From assembly GCA_002423465.1 (NCBI GenBank), contig DIWG01000002.1:198-28546 (forward strand): DNA of 28,349 nt. Direction: 5' to 3'. This document shows, in pieces, positions 1-6,221 of this stretch. A model generated the notes under the pieces. That model had not been told where the DNA came from. It searched no databases and was given only the letters and a program-made list of their open reading frames with translations. A program made the position numbers and the translations under genes. The stretch's first letter is position 1. Every line of letters starts with the position of its first letter. Source of the DNA: Syntrophaceae bacterium UBA6112 (GTDB lineage: Bacteria; Desulfobacterota; Syntrophia; Syntrophales; UBA5619).

Positions 1-202
1 TGTTGATCTTCACCTGGCCGTTGGTTCTCTTCTCGATCTCCTTGACCCATCGCTCCATCTGGACGCAGGGGAAGGTCGAAGCCGGCGGAAAGTTCGCATA
101 GGTGAGCGTCATGGGCGCCGACAAGGCCGGCGCCGGCGTCGTCGCCGCCGCGATGGCCAGACACAGAACCGTAAGCACGGTCTTGAACAGGGTGTGTTTC
201 AT
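1..202 (-). CDS. TRAP transporter solute-binding protein (DctP-like), 5' part only
   Basis: Only the first 67 codons are inside the window; the gene continues past base 1. The product begins with a Sec signal peptide (basic MKHTLFK, then a hydrophobic stretch rich in Leu and Ala, likely cleavage near residue 29). The mature start MTLTYANFPPASTFPC followed by WVKEIEKRTNGQVKI is the typical beginning of DctP/TeaA-type periplasmic binding proteins of TRAP transporters, which deliver organic acids to a Na+-driven permease. The ATG is preceded by TAAGGAGG seven bases upstream. It lies 92 bases downstream of iorB on the same strand, so it may be read through from the paaK-iorAB unit and could bind an aryl acid. 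That substrate is an inference from context only. Confidence 0.75.
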   Translation of the reverse strand, partial: MKHTLFKTVLTVLCLAIAAATTPAPALSAPMTLTYANFPPASTFPCVQMERWVKEIEKRTNGQVKIN

Positions 203-228
203 GTTGCACCTCCTTATAGTCACATGGG

Positions 229-267
229 ATCAGGTCTTGGGATTTGAATTTCAATTCCCACCCTGAT
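229..267. repeat. Inverted repeat between iorB and the TRAP gene
   Basis: ATCAGG (229-234) pairs with CCTGAT (262-267), and GGGATTTGAA (239-248) pairs with TTCAATTCCC (250-259) at 9 of 10 positions, around a single central base. There is no T-run on either side, so it is not a typical intrinsic terminator. It could be an operator for the TRAP gene or an RNA processing/stability hairpin for the upstream iorAB message. Confidence 0.4.
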
Positions 268-294
268 TACAAAACGGATGACTCTCTTTTACCT

Positions 295-798
295 TCACCT
301 TGATGCCAGCCCCAATCTGAATCCCTCCAGGTTCCCCGCGAGCTGTTTTTCAGGCGAGATCCGCTTCAGGACCGCTTCGATGGCAGCCGCGTCGCAGAAA
401 AGATCTCCCCGGCGGACGGTAAATCCCAGCAGCACCAGGTTCGCGACGACGAGCGACCCGTGTTCCCTGGCGATGCGGGTCGCGTCGATCGCTTCTTTGT
501 CACCGCCCTTGTCCCTGTTGACGTAAATCAACCCCTCTGGTTTCAGGAACCCCCGGTGAACTTCCAGATTTCCCGCGTGGAGGAAGAGGCCGATGTCGGC
601 CTGCCCCTCCCGGATGAGCGGGCTCGTGAAGGGGCCGACTTTCACATGGGAGATCACCGTGCCGCCGCGCATCGCCATCCCATGCGTCTCCGAGGTCAGG
701 ACCTCCATCCCCATCTCGATGGCCGCTTCGGCGAGGATGCGCGTCACGAAGAGAACCCCTTGGCCGCCGATGCCGCTCACGACGATCTGCTGTTTCAT
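295..798 (-). CDS. iorB: Indolepyruvate:ferredoxin oxidoreductase, beta subunit
   Basis: This 167-residue protein is the small (gamma-type) subunit of 2-oxoacid:ferredoxin oxidoreductases. With IorA it interconverts arylpyruvates such as indolepyruvate with aryl-acetyl-CoA, CO2 and reduced ferredoxin in the cytoplasm. MKQQIVVSGIGGQGV carries the glycine-rich motif at residues 9-15, and SETHGMAMRGG lies near residues 36-46; both are hallmarks of the family, and the length is normal. I chose the ATG at 798 because it overlaps the iorA stop (ATGA) and has GGAGGG a few bases upstream, while a longer upstream reading adds an unrelated leader. The overlap implies translational coupling and a fixed stoichiometry with IorA. 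Confidence 0.92.
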   Translation of the reverse strand: MKQQIVVSGIGGQGVLFVTRILAEAAIEMGMEVLTSETHGMAMRGGTVISHVKVGPFTSPLIREGQADIGLFLHAGNLEVHRGFLKPEGLIYVNRDKGGDKEAIDATRIAREHGSLVVANLVLLGFTVRRGDLFCDAAAIEAVLKRISPEKQLAGNLEGFRLGLASR

Positions 799-2630
799 GG
801 CTTCCCTCCGTCCGCCTGAATGGCGCTCGCGGGGCAGACGTGCACGCAGACCCCGCAACCGATGCAGCGGTTTTGATCGATCCTTGCCCGGTTCTCCGCC
901 TCGTCAAAAAGGATCGCAGGGCATTCGAAGGTGTCGATGCAGGCCCGGCATCCGATGCAGTCGTCCGTGATGCTCATCACGAATACCGCCTGTGCCTTGC
1001 GTGCCGCTCGGTTCACGATGCAGGCGTGCCCGGCGATGAGGACGGCGATGTCGCCCTCCGGCGACCGGATGAAACCGTCCGCCTCCTTGAGCGCCGCAGT
1101 GAAGGCCTCGACGTCGTAGGGGTCGATCTCCCGGAGATGCCGGACGCCGCAGGCCCGGACGAGGTCGGGGATGAAGACCTTTCGCCCTTCGCTTCCGTCC
1201 GCCCGAACGCCGAGCTGGGGGGTCGGCTGGTGGCCGGTCATCGCGGTTGTCGCGTTGTCGAGGATGACGAGGATGAAACGCGCCCCCTGGAAGACGGCGT
1301 TGATCAAACCCGGGATTCCCGCATGGAAAAAGGTGGAATCCCCGACCGTGACGACGATCGTCGGGAAATCAGCCCCGCCCGCGGCATAGGCGTGGTAGAA
1401 CCCCGCCCCTTGGCCGATGCAGGCGCCCATGCAGTGGCAGGTGTCCACGGCGCCGAAGTTCATTCCCAGGGTATAGCAGCCGATGTCGCTGGGGAAGATG
1501 CCTTTGGGAAAGGTTTCACGGATCGCATAGAAGGCCGCCCGGTGGCCGCAACCCGCGCAGAGCGACGGTCGGATCCCTTTTTTTGCGGCCATTGCGGCCG
1601 GGGCCGCGGGAAGGTCGAGGAATTTCCGGAGGATTGCCTCGATGATATCGGGCGTCAGCTCCCCCTGCCGGGGAACGTCGCCGGAACCACGGCCGTTGAC
1701 CCCGCCGGGACCGAGTTGCATCTCGATCACCGCATCCGTCTCCTCCAGCACCAGGACCTTCTCGTAATGCTCCCGGATCTCCCCGATGAACGGTTGATGG
1801 AGCGGGCAGGCGAGGCGGACCTGGTAGAGGTCGATTTTCCCATCGGGTCCCAGGGTTTCGAGAAGCTCGGAGGCGTGGGCATAGGCGACACCGGAGGCGA
1901 CAATGCAGATCTTCGGGTGCAAGCCGTCGCCGGGTGTCAGCACGGGGGCAAAGGCCGTTTCCTCGGCGATCCGGTCGAGCTTTTCGTTCAGAAGACGGTG
2001 GAGCCCGGTAAGGAACTGCGGGGTAGCCACCCACCGGCCGGGGTTCTTTGCAAAATTCGCCTTCTGCTTCAGGGGTGCGGGGGCATGACAGGCGACGTTC
2101 TGGCGGGCGTGGCAGACGCGGGTCGTCGGTCGGAGGATGACCGGAATCTCGTACTTCTCCGAGAGGGCAAAGGCTTCGGCGACCATCTCCCGCGCTTCCC
2201 GGGGCGAGGAGGGGTCGAAGACCGGCGCCTTGGCGAAATGGGCGAAGAGGCGGCTGTCCTGCTCCGTCTGGGAGCTGTGGGGGCCAGGGTCGTCGGCGGC
2301 AATCAGGATGAATCCGCCCTTGACGCCGAGGTAGGTCGCGCGGGTGAAGGGGTCGGCCGCGACGTTCAGCCCTACCTGTTTCATCGCCACCGCCGATCGC
2401 CGCCCCGCCATGGAGTTGGCGAGCGCCGTCTCGCAGGCAACCTTCTCGTTCACCGACCATTCCGCGTGGAGTGCGACACCTGTCTCCTTTGCAAAGGCAA
2501 CGACCGAAGAGAGGATCTCCGAGGCCGGCGTCCCCGGGTAGGCGGCGGCCAGCGTGCACCCCTCCTCAACGAGGCCGCGGCCGATCGCTTCGTTTCCCAT
2601 CAGGACCCTCTGTTCCGCATGATCGATCAT
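795..2630 (-). CDS. iorA: Indolepyruvate:ferredoxin oxidoreductase, alpha subunit
   Basis: The 611-residue catalytic subunit binds thiamine diphosphate and two iron-sulfur clusters. In order, the sequence shows the pyrimidine-binding region with YPGTPASEI (31-39), a middle domain, the TPP/Mg domain with CAGCGHR (358-364), GDSTFFH (430-436) and LDNATTAMTGHQPTP (457-471), and a C-terminal ferredoxin domain. The first cluster motif is CX2CX2CX5CP (558-571), longer than the canonical spacing, which as I recall is usual for IorA. The second is CX2CX2CX3CP (589-600). The enzyme is reversible: peptide fermenters oxidise arylpyruvates, whereas methanogens run it reductively to make aromatic amino acids from aryl acids. 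The start has AAGGG upstream, and the 5' region carries a Trp leader and terminator (2730-2865), suggesting attenuation by charged tRNA-Trp. Confidence 0.94.
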   Translation of the reverse strand: MIDHAEQRVLMGNEAIGRGLVEEGCTLAAAYPGTPASEILSSVVAFAKETGVALHAEWSVNEKVACETALANSMAGRRSAVAMKQVGLNVAADPFTRATYLGVKGGFILIAADDPGPHSSQTEQDSRLFAHFAKAPVFDPSSPREAREMVAEAFALSEKYEIPVILRPTTRVCHARQNVACHAPAPLKQKANFAKNPGRWVATPQFLTGLHRLLNEKLDRIAEETAFAPVLTPGDGLHPKICIVASGVAYAHASELLETLGPDGKIDLYQVRLACPLHQPFIGEIREHYEKVLVLEETDAVIEMQLGPGGVNGRGSGDVPRQGELTPDIIEAILRKFLDLPAAPAAMAAKKGIRPSLCAGCGHRAAFYAIRETFPKGIFPSDIGCYTLGMNFGAVDTCHCMGACIGQGAGFYHAYAAGGADFPTIVVTVGDSTFFHAGIPGLINAVFQGARFILVILDNATTAMTGHQPTPQLGVRADGSEGRKVFIPDLVRACGVRHLREIDPYDVEAFTAALKEADGFIRSPEGDIAVLIAGHACIVNRAARKAQAVFVMSITDDCIGCRACIDTFECPAILFDEAENRARIDQNRCIGCGVCVHVCPASAIQADGGKP

Positions 2631-2683
2631 TTTCTGGACCCTTGTTTCGTTTTTTAGGTTTTTTGTTCCCGTGACGGAATTTG

Positions 2684-2710
2684 AAGCCCCCCGCCTTCAG
2701 GGCGGGACTT
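2684..2710. repeat. GC-rich hairpin in the iorA 5' untranslated region
   Basis: CCCGCC (2690-2695) pairs with GGCGGG (2701-2706) across a five-base loop, with flanking AAG (2684-2686) and CTT (2708-2710) able to close the base. It lies between the attenuator-type terminator and the iorA start, so it would be part of the read-through transcript. It has no T-run. Its AAG...CTT shape recalls the end hairpins of IS200/IS605-type elements, but no transposase is nearby. Confidence 0.35.
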
Positions 2711-2729
2711 GCCGATTGCGCTACCGGTC

Positions 2730-2774
2730 AAATAAAAAAGGCCATGGGTTGTGCGCCCATGGCCTTTTTTATTT
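2730..2774 (-). terminator. Attenuator-type intrinsic terminator upstream of iorA
   Basis: Bases 2756-2774 and 2730-2748 form a perfect 19-bp stem with a 7-base loop (2749-2755). Read on the minus strand, the GC core GGCCATGGG is followed on the 3' side by CCTTTTTTATTT, a textbook U-tract. The A-rich opposite arm makes it potentially active in both directions. It lies 16 bases after the stop of a 24-codon Trp-rich leader and 99 bases before the iorA start. It could also end the paaK transcript. Confidence 0.88.
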
Positions 2775-2790
2775 GAAATTCCGATCCGCC

Positions 2791-2865
2791 TTAGACCCGC
2801 ACCCCGCTCCCTTTATGTGAGCTGCGCCACCACCAGAGATTCAACGTGCGGTTCATGATTCCCAT
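2791..2865 (-). CDS. Tryptophan leader peptide (attenuator), 24 aa
   Basis: The minus strand reads MGIMNRTLNLWWWRSSHKGSGVRV followed by TAA. The start ATG (2865-2863) has AAAGGA upstream with an eight-base spacer, so it should be translated. Codons 11-13 are three consecutive TGG (2827-2835). About 52 bases separate them from the foot of a strong terminator, close to the E. coli trpL arrangement. The peptide ends WWWRSS, like the WWRTS end of E. coli TrpL. It lies between paaK and iorA, so it probably senses tryptophanyl-tRNA to control iorAB. A second in-frame ATG at 2856 is an alternative start. Confidence 0.85.
   Translation of the reverse strand: MGIMNRTLNLWWWRSSHKGSGVRV
2798..2826 (-). 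promoter_or_regulatory. Candidate attenuator pairing regions 1 and 2
   Basis: Just after the Trp codons, CGCAGCUC (2826-2819) can pair with GAGC (2809-2806) and UGCG (2801-2798), leaving a GGGG bulge. The region-2 segment GGGGUGCG (2805-2798) can instead pair with CGCAC (2755-2751) and CCC (2748-2746) of the terminator loop and 3' arm. A ribosome stalled on the Trp codons would cover region 1 and favour the second pairing. A ribosome running to the stop would cover region 2 and let the terminator form. This is hand pairing; no energies were calculated. Confidence 0.5.
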
Positions 2866-2949
2866 AAAAAAATTCCTTTCGTGGCGAAAAGCTATCCGAT
2901 CCGGAGAAAAAATGCAAGCATTATTCTCCTCGATCCGCTCCGCTGCCGC

Positions 2950-4239
2950 TCAACCGCGATGGTCGAAGACGCGCTTTGCCTTTCGTTCCGTCCGGGGGAG
3001 GCTCTGGTAATCGACGATCTCGACCTTGCTGCTGACAAGCGTCTCCTTCCGGACCGCGCGCTCGATCTTTGCGGCGAGTGCGGCGTCCGCCTCCGGACTT
3101 TCCCCATCCTCCCGCTCCACCTTGAGCGCCATGTAGTCCTTGCCGTCCTCGTGGTGATCGAGGTGGATCTGGAATTCGCTCCCAATTCCCTTCTCGCGGG
3201 AGAGGATCTCGTCGATGTGGCTGGGGTAGATGTTTACCCCGCGGACAATGAACATGTCGTCGGAGCGACCGACGATCCGGTCGTGGCGGGGAAGGGGCGA
3301 GCCGCAGGGGCACTCTCCGGGGATCGCCCGCGTCAGGTCGCGTGAACGGTAGCGGATCAGCGGGGCGCCCTCCTTCCGGAGTGTCGTGTAAACCATCTCA
3401 CCCACCTCGCCCTCGGCGACCGGTTCCAGCGTGTCCGGGTCGAGGAGTTCCAGGATGTAGTAGTCCGCCCAGTAATGGATTCCCGCGTGGAAGGCACAGT
3501 CGAGACCGGTGCCCGGGCCATAGACCTCCGTGAGGCCGGGGATGTCGAAAACGTGTCCGGCCCCGGTCAGGGCCTTTACCTTTGCACGCATCGCGTCGCT
3601 CGACCGCTCGGCGCCGAAGATCACCTTCTTCACGTGGATTTTTTCGCGCAGGCCGCGCTTGTCGATCTCCTCGGCCAGCAGCAGCGCCATCGAGGCAGTG
3701 CAGCACAGGACCGTGGTCTGAAAATCGACAAGAAACTGGAGTTGGAGGTCGATGTTCCCGGGACCGGCGGGGATCGCGAGCGCCCCGAACCGCTCGCAGC
3801 CAAGCTGGAATCCCACGCCCGCCGTCCAGACGCCGTAACCGACGCAGATCTGGACCCGGTCCTCGCAGGAAAGTCCCGCCGTTTCGTAGCAGCGGGCGAA
3901 CATGTCCGCCCAGTCGTCGATGTCCCCGGCCGTGTAGACGAGGACCTTTCGTTTTCCCGTCGTTCCCGTGGAGGCGTGGAGACGAACGATCTTCGCCATC
4001 GGAACGGAGAGGAGCGGCCAGGGGTAGTGCTCCCGGAGGTCCTGGGCGGTGACGAAGGGAAGGCGCTTCAGATCGTCAAGGCTTTGGATCTGATCCGGTG
4101 TGACGCCGGCCTCCGACAACCTCTTGCGGTAGAAGGGCGACCCCTCCCAGGCGTGGCGGACGGTCCATTTCAGGCCGGCCAGTTGGATGACGGCCAGTTC
4201 CTCTTTTGTCTTGAATGTGGGCAGGAAGCTTCGGTTCAT
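2950..4239 (-). CDS. paaK: Phenylacetate-CoA ligase family (AMP-forming aryl-CoA ligase)
   Basis: The 429-residue protein has the normal PaaK length. It should activate an aryl acid (phenylacetate, indoleacetate or similar) to its CoA thioester with ATP in the cytoplasm. Visible motifs are the P-loop STGTTGK (90-96), the adenine-side TEVYGPGTG (237-245), RYRSRD (296-301), the Cys-rich CPCG at 310-313, GRSDDMFIVRGVNIYP (324-339), and the C-terminal ERKAKRV (419-425) bearing the catalytic lysine. The ATG has AAAGGAG upstream with a short spacer. It precedes the Trp leader and iorAB on the same strand. A ligase plus IOR is the set needed to turn arylacetates into arylpyruvates reductively, or to run the reverse with ATP gain. 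The exact substrate cannot be read from the sequence. Confidence 0.9.
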   Translation of the reverse strand: MNRSFLPTFKTKEELAVIQLAGLKWTVRHAWEGSPFYRKRLSEAGVTPDQIQSLDDLKRLPFVTAQDLREHYPWPLLSVPMAKIVRLHASTGTTGKRKVLVYTAGDIDDWADMFARCYETAGLSCEDRVQICVGYGVWTAGVGFQLGCERFGALAIPAGPGNIDLQLQFLVDFQTTVLCCTASMALLLAEEIDKRGLREKIHVKKVIFGAERSSDAMRAKVKALTGAGHVFDIPGLTEVYGPGTGLDCAFHAGIHYWADYYILELLDPDTLEPVAEGEVGEMVYTTLRKEGAPLIRYRSRDLTRAIPGECPCGSPLPRHDRIVGRSDDMFIVRGVNIYPSHIDEILSREKGIGSEFQIHLDHHEDGKDYMALKVEREDGESPEADAALAAKIERAVRKETLVSSKVEIVDYQSLPRTERKAKRVFDHRG

Positions 4240-4450
4240 GGCATCTCCTTTCGGGGCCTTCCGCTATCACATCCGGAACGCAAATTCAATCCTGACGAGT
4301 GACTCTGCTGAAAAAGTCCGGCGGCCTTCAGGCAATCTTCAGGACAAGCTTTACTTTCCTTTGCGGGTATGGGAAGAGCATTTGGAAAAAAACGGATTTC
4401 TTGTCGAGAAACCGGCGGAGAGTTGAATTTATAACTGCGGGTGGAAACGG

Positions 4451-5221
4451 ATGATTGTGCAAATTTATGAAATTCAAGAGCCTCGGGAAGCGGAACGGCT
4501 GATCGAGATGGGGGTGGATCGCATCGGGAGCGTAATTCTGTCGCCGGAGGCGTGGAAGATTCCCTCCGTGCGGGAGGTCGTCCGCCTGGTCCGCGGATCC
4601 GGGGCCCAGAGCAGTTTGATTCCCCTCCTCGCCCGGGAGGACGAAATCCTCCGCGCGCTGGACTACTATGAGCCCGATTTTGTCCATTTCTGCGAGTCGA
4701 TCCCGCTCGAGCCGGAGATGGGCCCGCAGCGGGAGGCGGTCTGCGCGGAGATGATCCGCCTCCAGCGGCTCGTGAAAAGGGAATTCCCCCCGTTCGGAAT
4801 CACCCGCTCCATCCCCATCCCCAAGCCGGATCGGATCGATGCCGATCCCATCCGGGAGACCATTCTGGAAATCGTCCGCACCCTGGAGCCCTACACCGAC
4901 TGCTTCATGACCGACACCCTCCGCGGATATGGGGGAGAGGGTGTTTCCCAACCGGTGGCGGGTTACGTCGGCATTACCGGGGAGATCTGCGACTGGGATT
5001 TGGCCTCGGCGCTTGTCGAGGCGAGCCGCATCCCCGTCATCCTGGCGGGGGGGATCTCTCCCGAAAATGCCCGGGAAGCCGTCGGCCGGGTGCGGCCCTC
5101 AGGGATCGATAGTTGCACGCAGACCAACATCCGCGACATGCGGGGAATACCCATCCGCTTTCGAAAGGACTTCGAACGGGTCCGTCGACTCCTCGCGCAG
5201 ATTCATGAGGAAAGAGAATAG
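4451..5221 (+). CDS. TrpF-like (phosphoribosylanthranilate isomerase-like) barrel protein
   Basis: The 256-residue protein looks like a (beta/alpha)8 barrel of the phosphoribosylanthranilate isomerase type. Its N-terminus VQIYEIQEPREAERLIEMG aligns with the TrpF start (VKICGIT...A...GAD), and FMTDTL (152-157) and PVILAGGISPENA (195-207) match the TrpF catalytic-Asp and phosphate-binding strands. The usual catalytic cysteine is replaced by Tyr6, while Asp155 is kept; the C-terminus has IDSCTQTN instead of the usual VDVSSG. It is about 40 residues longer than typical TrpF. It is therefore probably not an ordinary TrpF, and may act on another metabolite. It is divergent from paaK, separated by 211 bases, which links it to the aryl-acid and tryptophan locus. 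Confidence 0.65.
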   Translation: MIVQIYEIQEPREAERLIEMGVDRIGSVILSPEAWKIPSVREVVRLVRGSGAQSSLIPLLAREDEILRALDYYEPDFVHFCESIPLEPEMGPQREAVCAEMIRLQRLVKREFPPFGITRSIPIPKPDRIDADPIRETILEIVRTLEPYTDCFMTDTLRGYGGEGVSQPVAGYVGITGEICDWDLASALVEASRIPVILAGGISPENAREAVGRVRPSGIDSCTQTNIRDMRGIPIRFRKDFERVRRLLAQIHEERE

Positions 5222-5254
5222 TCGTGATGGGAGTCTCCTCTCCCGTGCGGTGAT

Positions 5255-5314
5255 GGCAACCCGCTCTCTTTTCCGGGAGGCACGAATAAGTTTGCGCACC
5301 TCCCGGTGGTTGCC
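5255..5314. repeat. Nested inverted repeat downstream of the TrpF-like gene
   Basis: GGCAACC (5255-5261) pairs with GGTTGCC (5308-5314), and CCGGGAGG (5273-5280) pairs with CCTCCCGG (5299-5306), around an 18-base apical loop. It could fold as a two-helix RNA element after the TrpF-like gene. There is no T-run, so I do not call it a terminator. Confidence 0.4.
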
Positions 5315-5335
5315 GATTTCATGTGATAAATCTCC

Positions 5336-5364
5336 TTGACAAAGAAGTCACGCCTTCGTATCCT
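5336..5364 (+). promoter_or_regulatory. Putative sigma-70 promoter for the DRR-motif / NodB-TPR unit
   Basis: TTGACA (5336-5341) and TATCCT (5359-5364) are separated by exactly 17 bases, 140 bases before the start at 5505. The rest of the 283-base gap contains the nested inverted repeat just upstream and no convincing ORF. Confidence 0.5.
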
Positions 5365-5504
5365 CCTCACCGCAGCGACGCAAGTTCATATCAGTCATTG
5401 CTTTTGACGGTTCAATTCGGAAAGGTCGTTTGATTTAGGATATCCACCGTGCCCTTAAAGCAGGGTTCAATTTACCGGCGATCCAGAAAAAGGAGTTTTT
5501 TAGA

Positions 5505-6221
5505 ATGGGTAAGGAAAGCGATGATTATCAGGTTATCAAGGGAATTTTAGCGGAACACCGACAAACACCTTATATCAAAGAAGAAATCAAAGCGCTCCTT
5601 GTAGACGCGATCGGCGAAGAGAAGTACATATCGGCCATTACCGCTTATTTATGGGGGTCGTATAACAACTTTGATTCCGACGCCAAAGCCGCTTTTAAGG
5701 AAATCTTTTTCGATGATTTGAAAATGCACAATCCGGCGGCCTTCTACTTCTTTTCTTTCTTTTTCCTGAATGATTTCAAGAGGACCGGTTTCGATCGCCG
5801 CAACGACAGTGATCGCAGATGTTCATATTCATTGGATTTTTTCTCCGATAAGGTCGTGGAAAGACGTCAAGGAACCGATCGGCGGAAGGATCCGGAGAAG
5901 AGATTGAATTGGACCCGGGTGACCCAATGGGTCAGCGTGCCTTTCAAGGGCGAGGGCGGCAACCTGGGAAGGGATGGGGTGGATTCCGGACCGGATGAGC
6001 CATTGCGGCTGCCGGATCATCCGGACCCAAACAGGATGTACCTTCGTCCCGATCGGCAGATGGATATCCGGAACCTAAATGCCATTTTATCTTCTCTCAT
6101 CCTCTACTTTGAGGTTTACATCCAGGAGGGACAAACCGATTGGTTGAAAAACCTGGACGAAGAAATCTTTGGTCGTGCCAAGAAAGTGATGAAAAATCTG
6201 ATTGAACGGGGTTCGGCATGA
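5505..6221 (+). CDS. Hypothetical protein with two RRxxxDRR motifs
   Basis: I do not recognise a family for this 238-residue protein. The first 90 residues look helical, ending with the aromatic stretch AAFYFFSFFFLND (78-90). Then come two copies of a basic motif, DRRNDSDRR (97-105) and ERRQGTDRR (119-127), separated by a short aromatic linker. Short RRxxxxDRR motifs recur in many deltaproteobacterial hypothetical proteins, to my recollection. A Pro/Asp/Gly-rich linker (about 145-185) leads to a helical C-terminus (LNAILSSLILYFEVYI). The ATG has AAGGAG nine bases upstream. Its stop overlaps the start of the NodB-TPR gene by 4 nt (ATGA), so the two are translated together. No signal peptide is visible, so it is probably cytoplasmic. 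Confidence 0.8.
   Translation: MGKESDDYQVIKGILAEHRQTPYIKEEIKALLVDAIGEEKYISAITAYLWGSYNNFDSDAKAAFKEIFFDDLKMHNPAAFYFFSFFFLNDFKRTGFDRRNDSDRRCSYSLDFFSDKVVERRQGTDRRKDPEKRLNWTRVTQWVSVPFKGEGGNLGRDGVDSGPDEPLRLPDHPDPNRMYLRPDRQMDIRNLNAILSSLILYFEVYIQEGQTDWLKNLDEEIFGRAKKVMKNLIERGSA

Noticed and set aside
840..2657. 605-codon open frame on the plus strand opposite iorA
   Set aside because: It is antisense to a clearly recognisable enzyme, shows no family resemblance and reflects GC-rich codon bias.
2660..2730. tRNA-like segment upstream of iorA on the minus strand (GGTAGCGCAATCGG ... CTTCAAATTCC)
   Set aside because: It resembles a D-arm and T-arm, but no acceptor stem or anticodon arm can be paired properly.
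4301..4318. GACT...AGTC inverted repeat with CTGCTGAAAAAG between paaK and the TrpF-like gene
   Set aside because: The sequence recalls common mobile-element ends, but four-base arms and no transposase are not enough to call an element.
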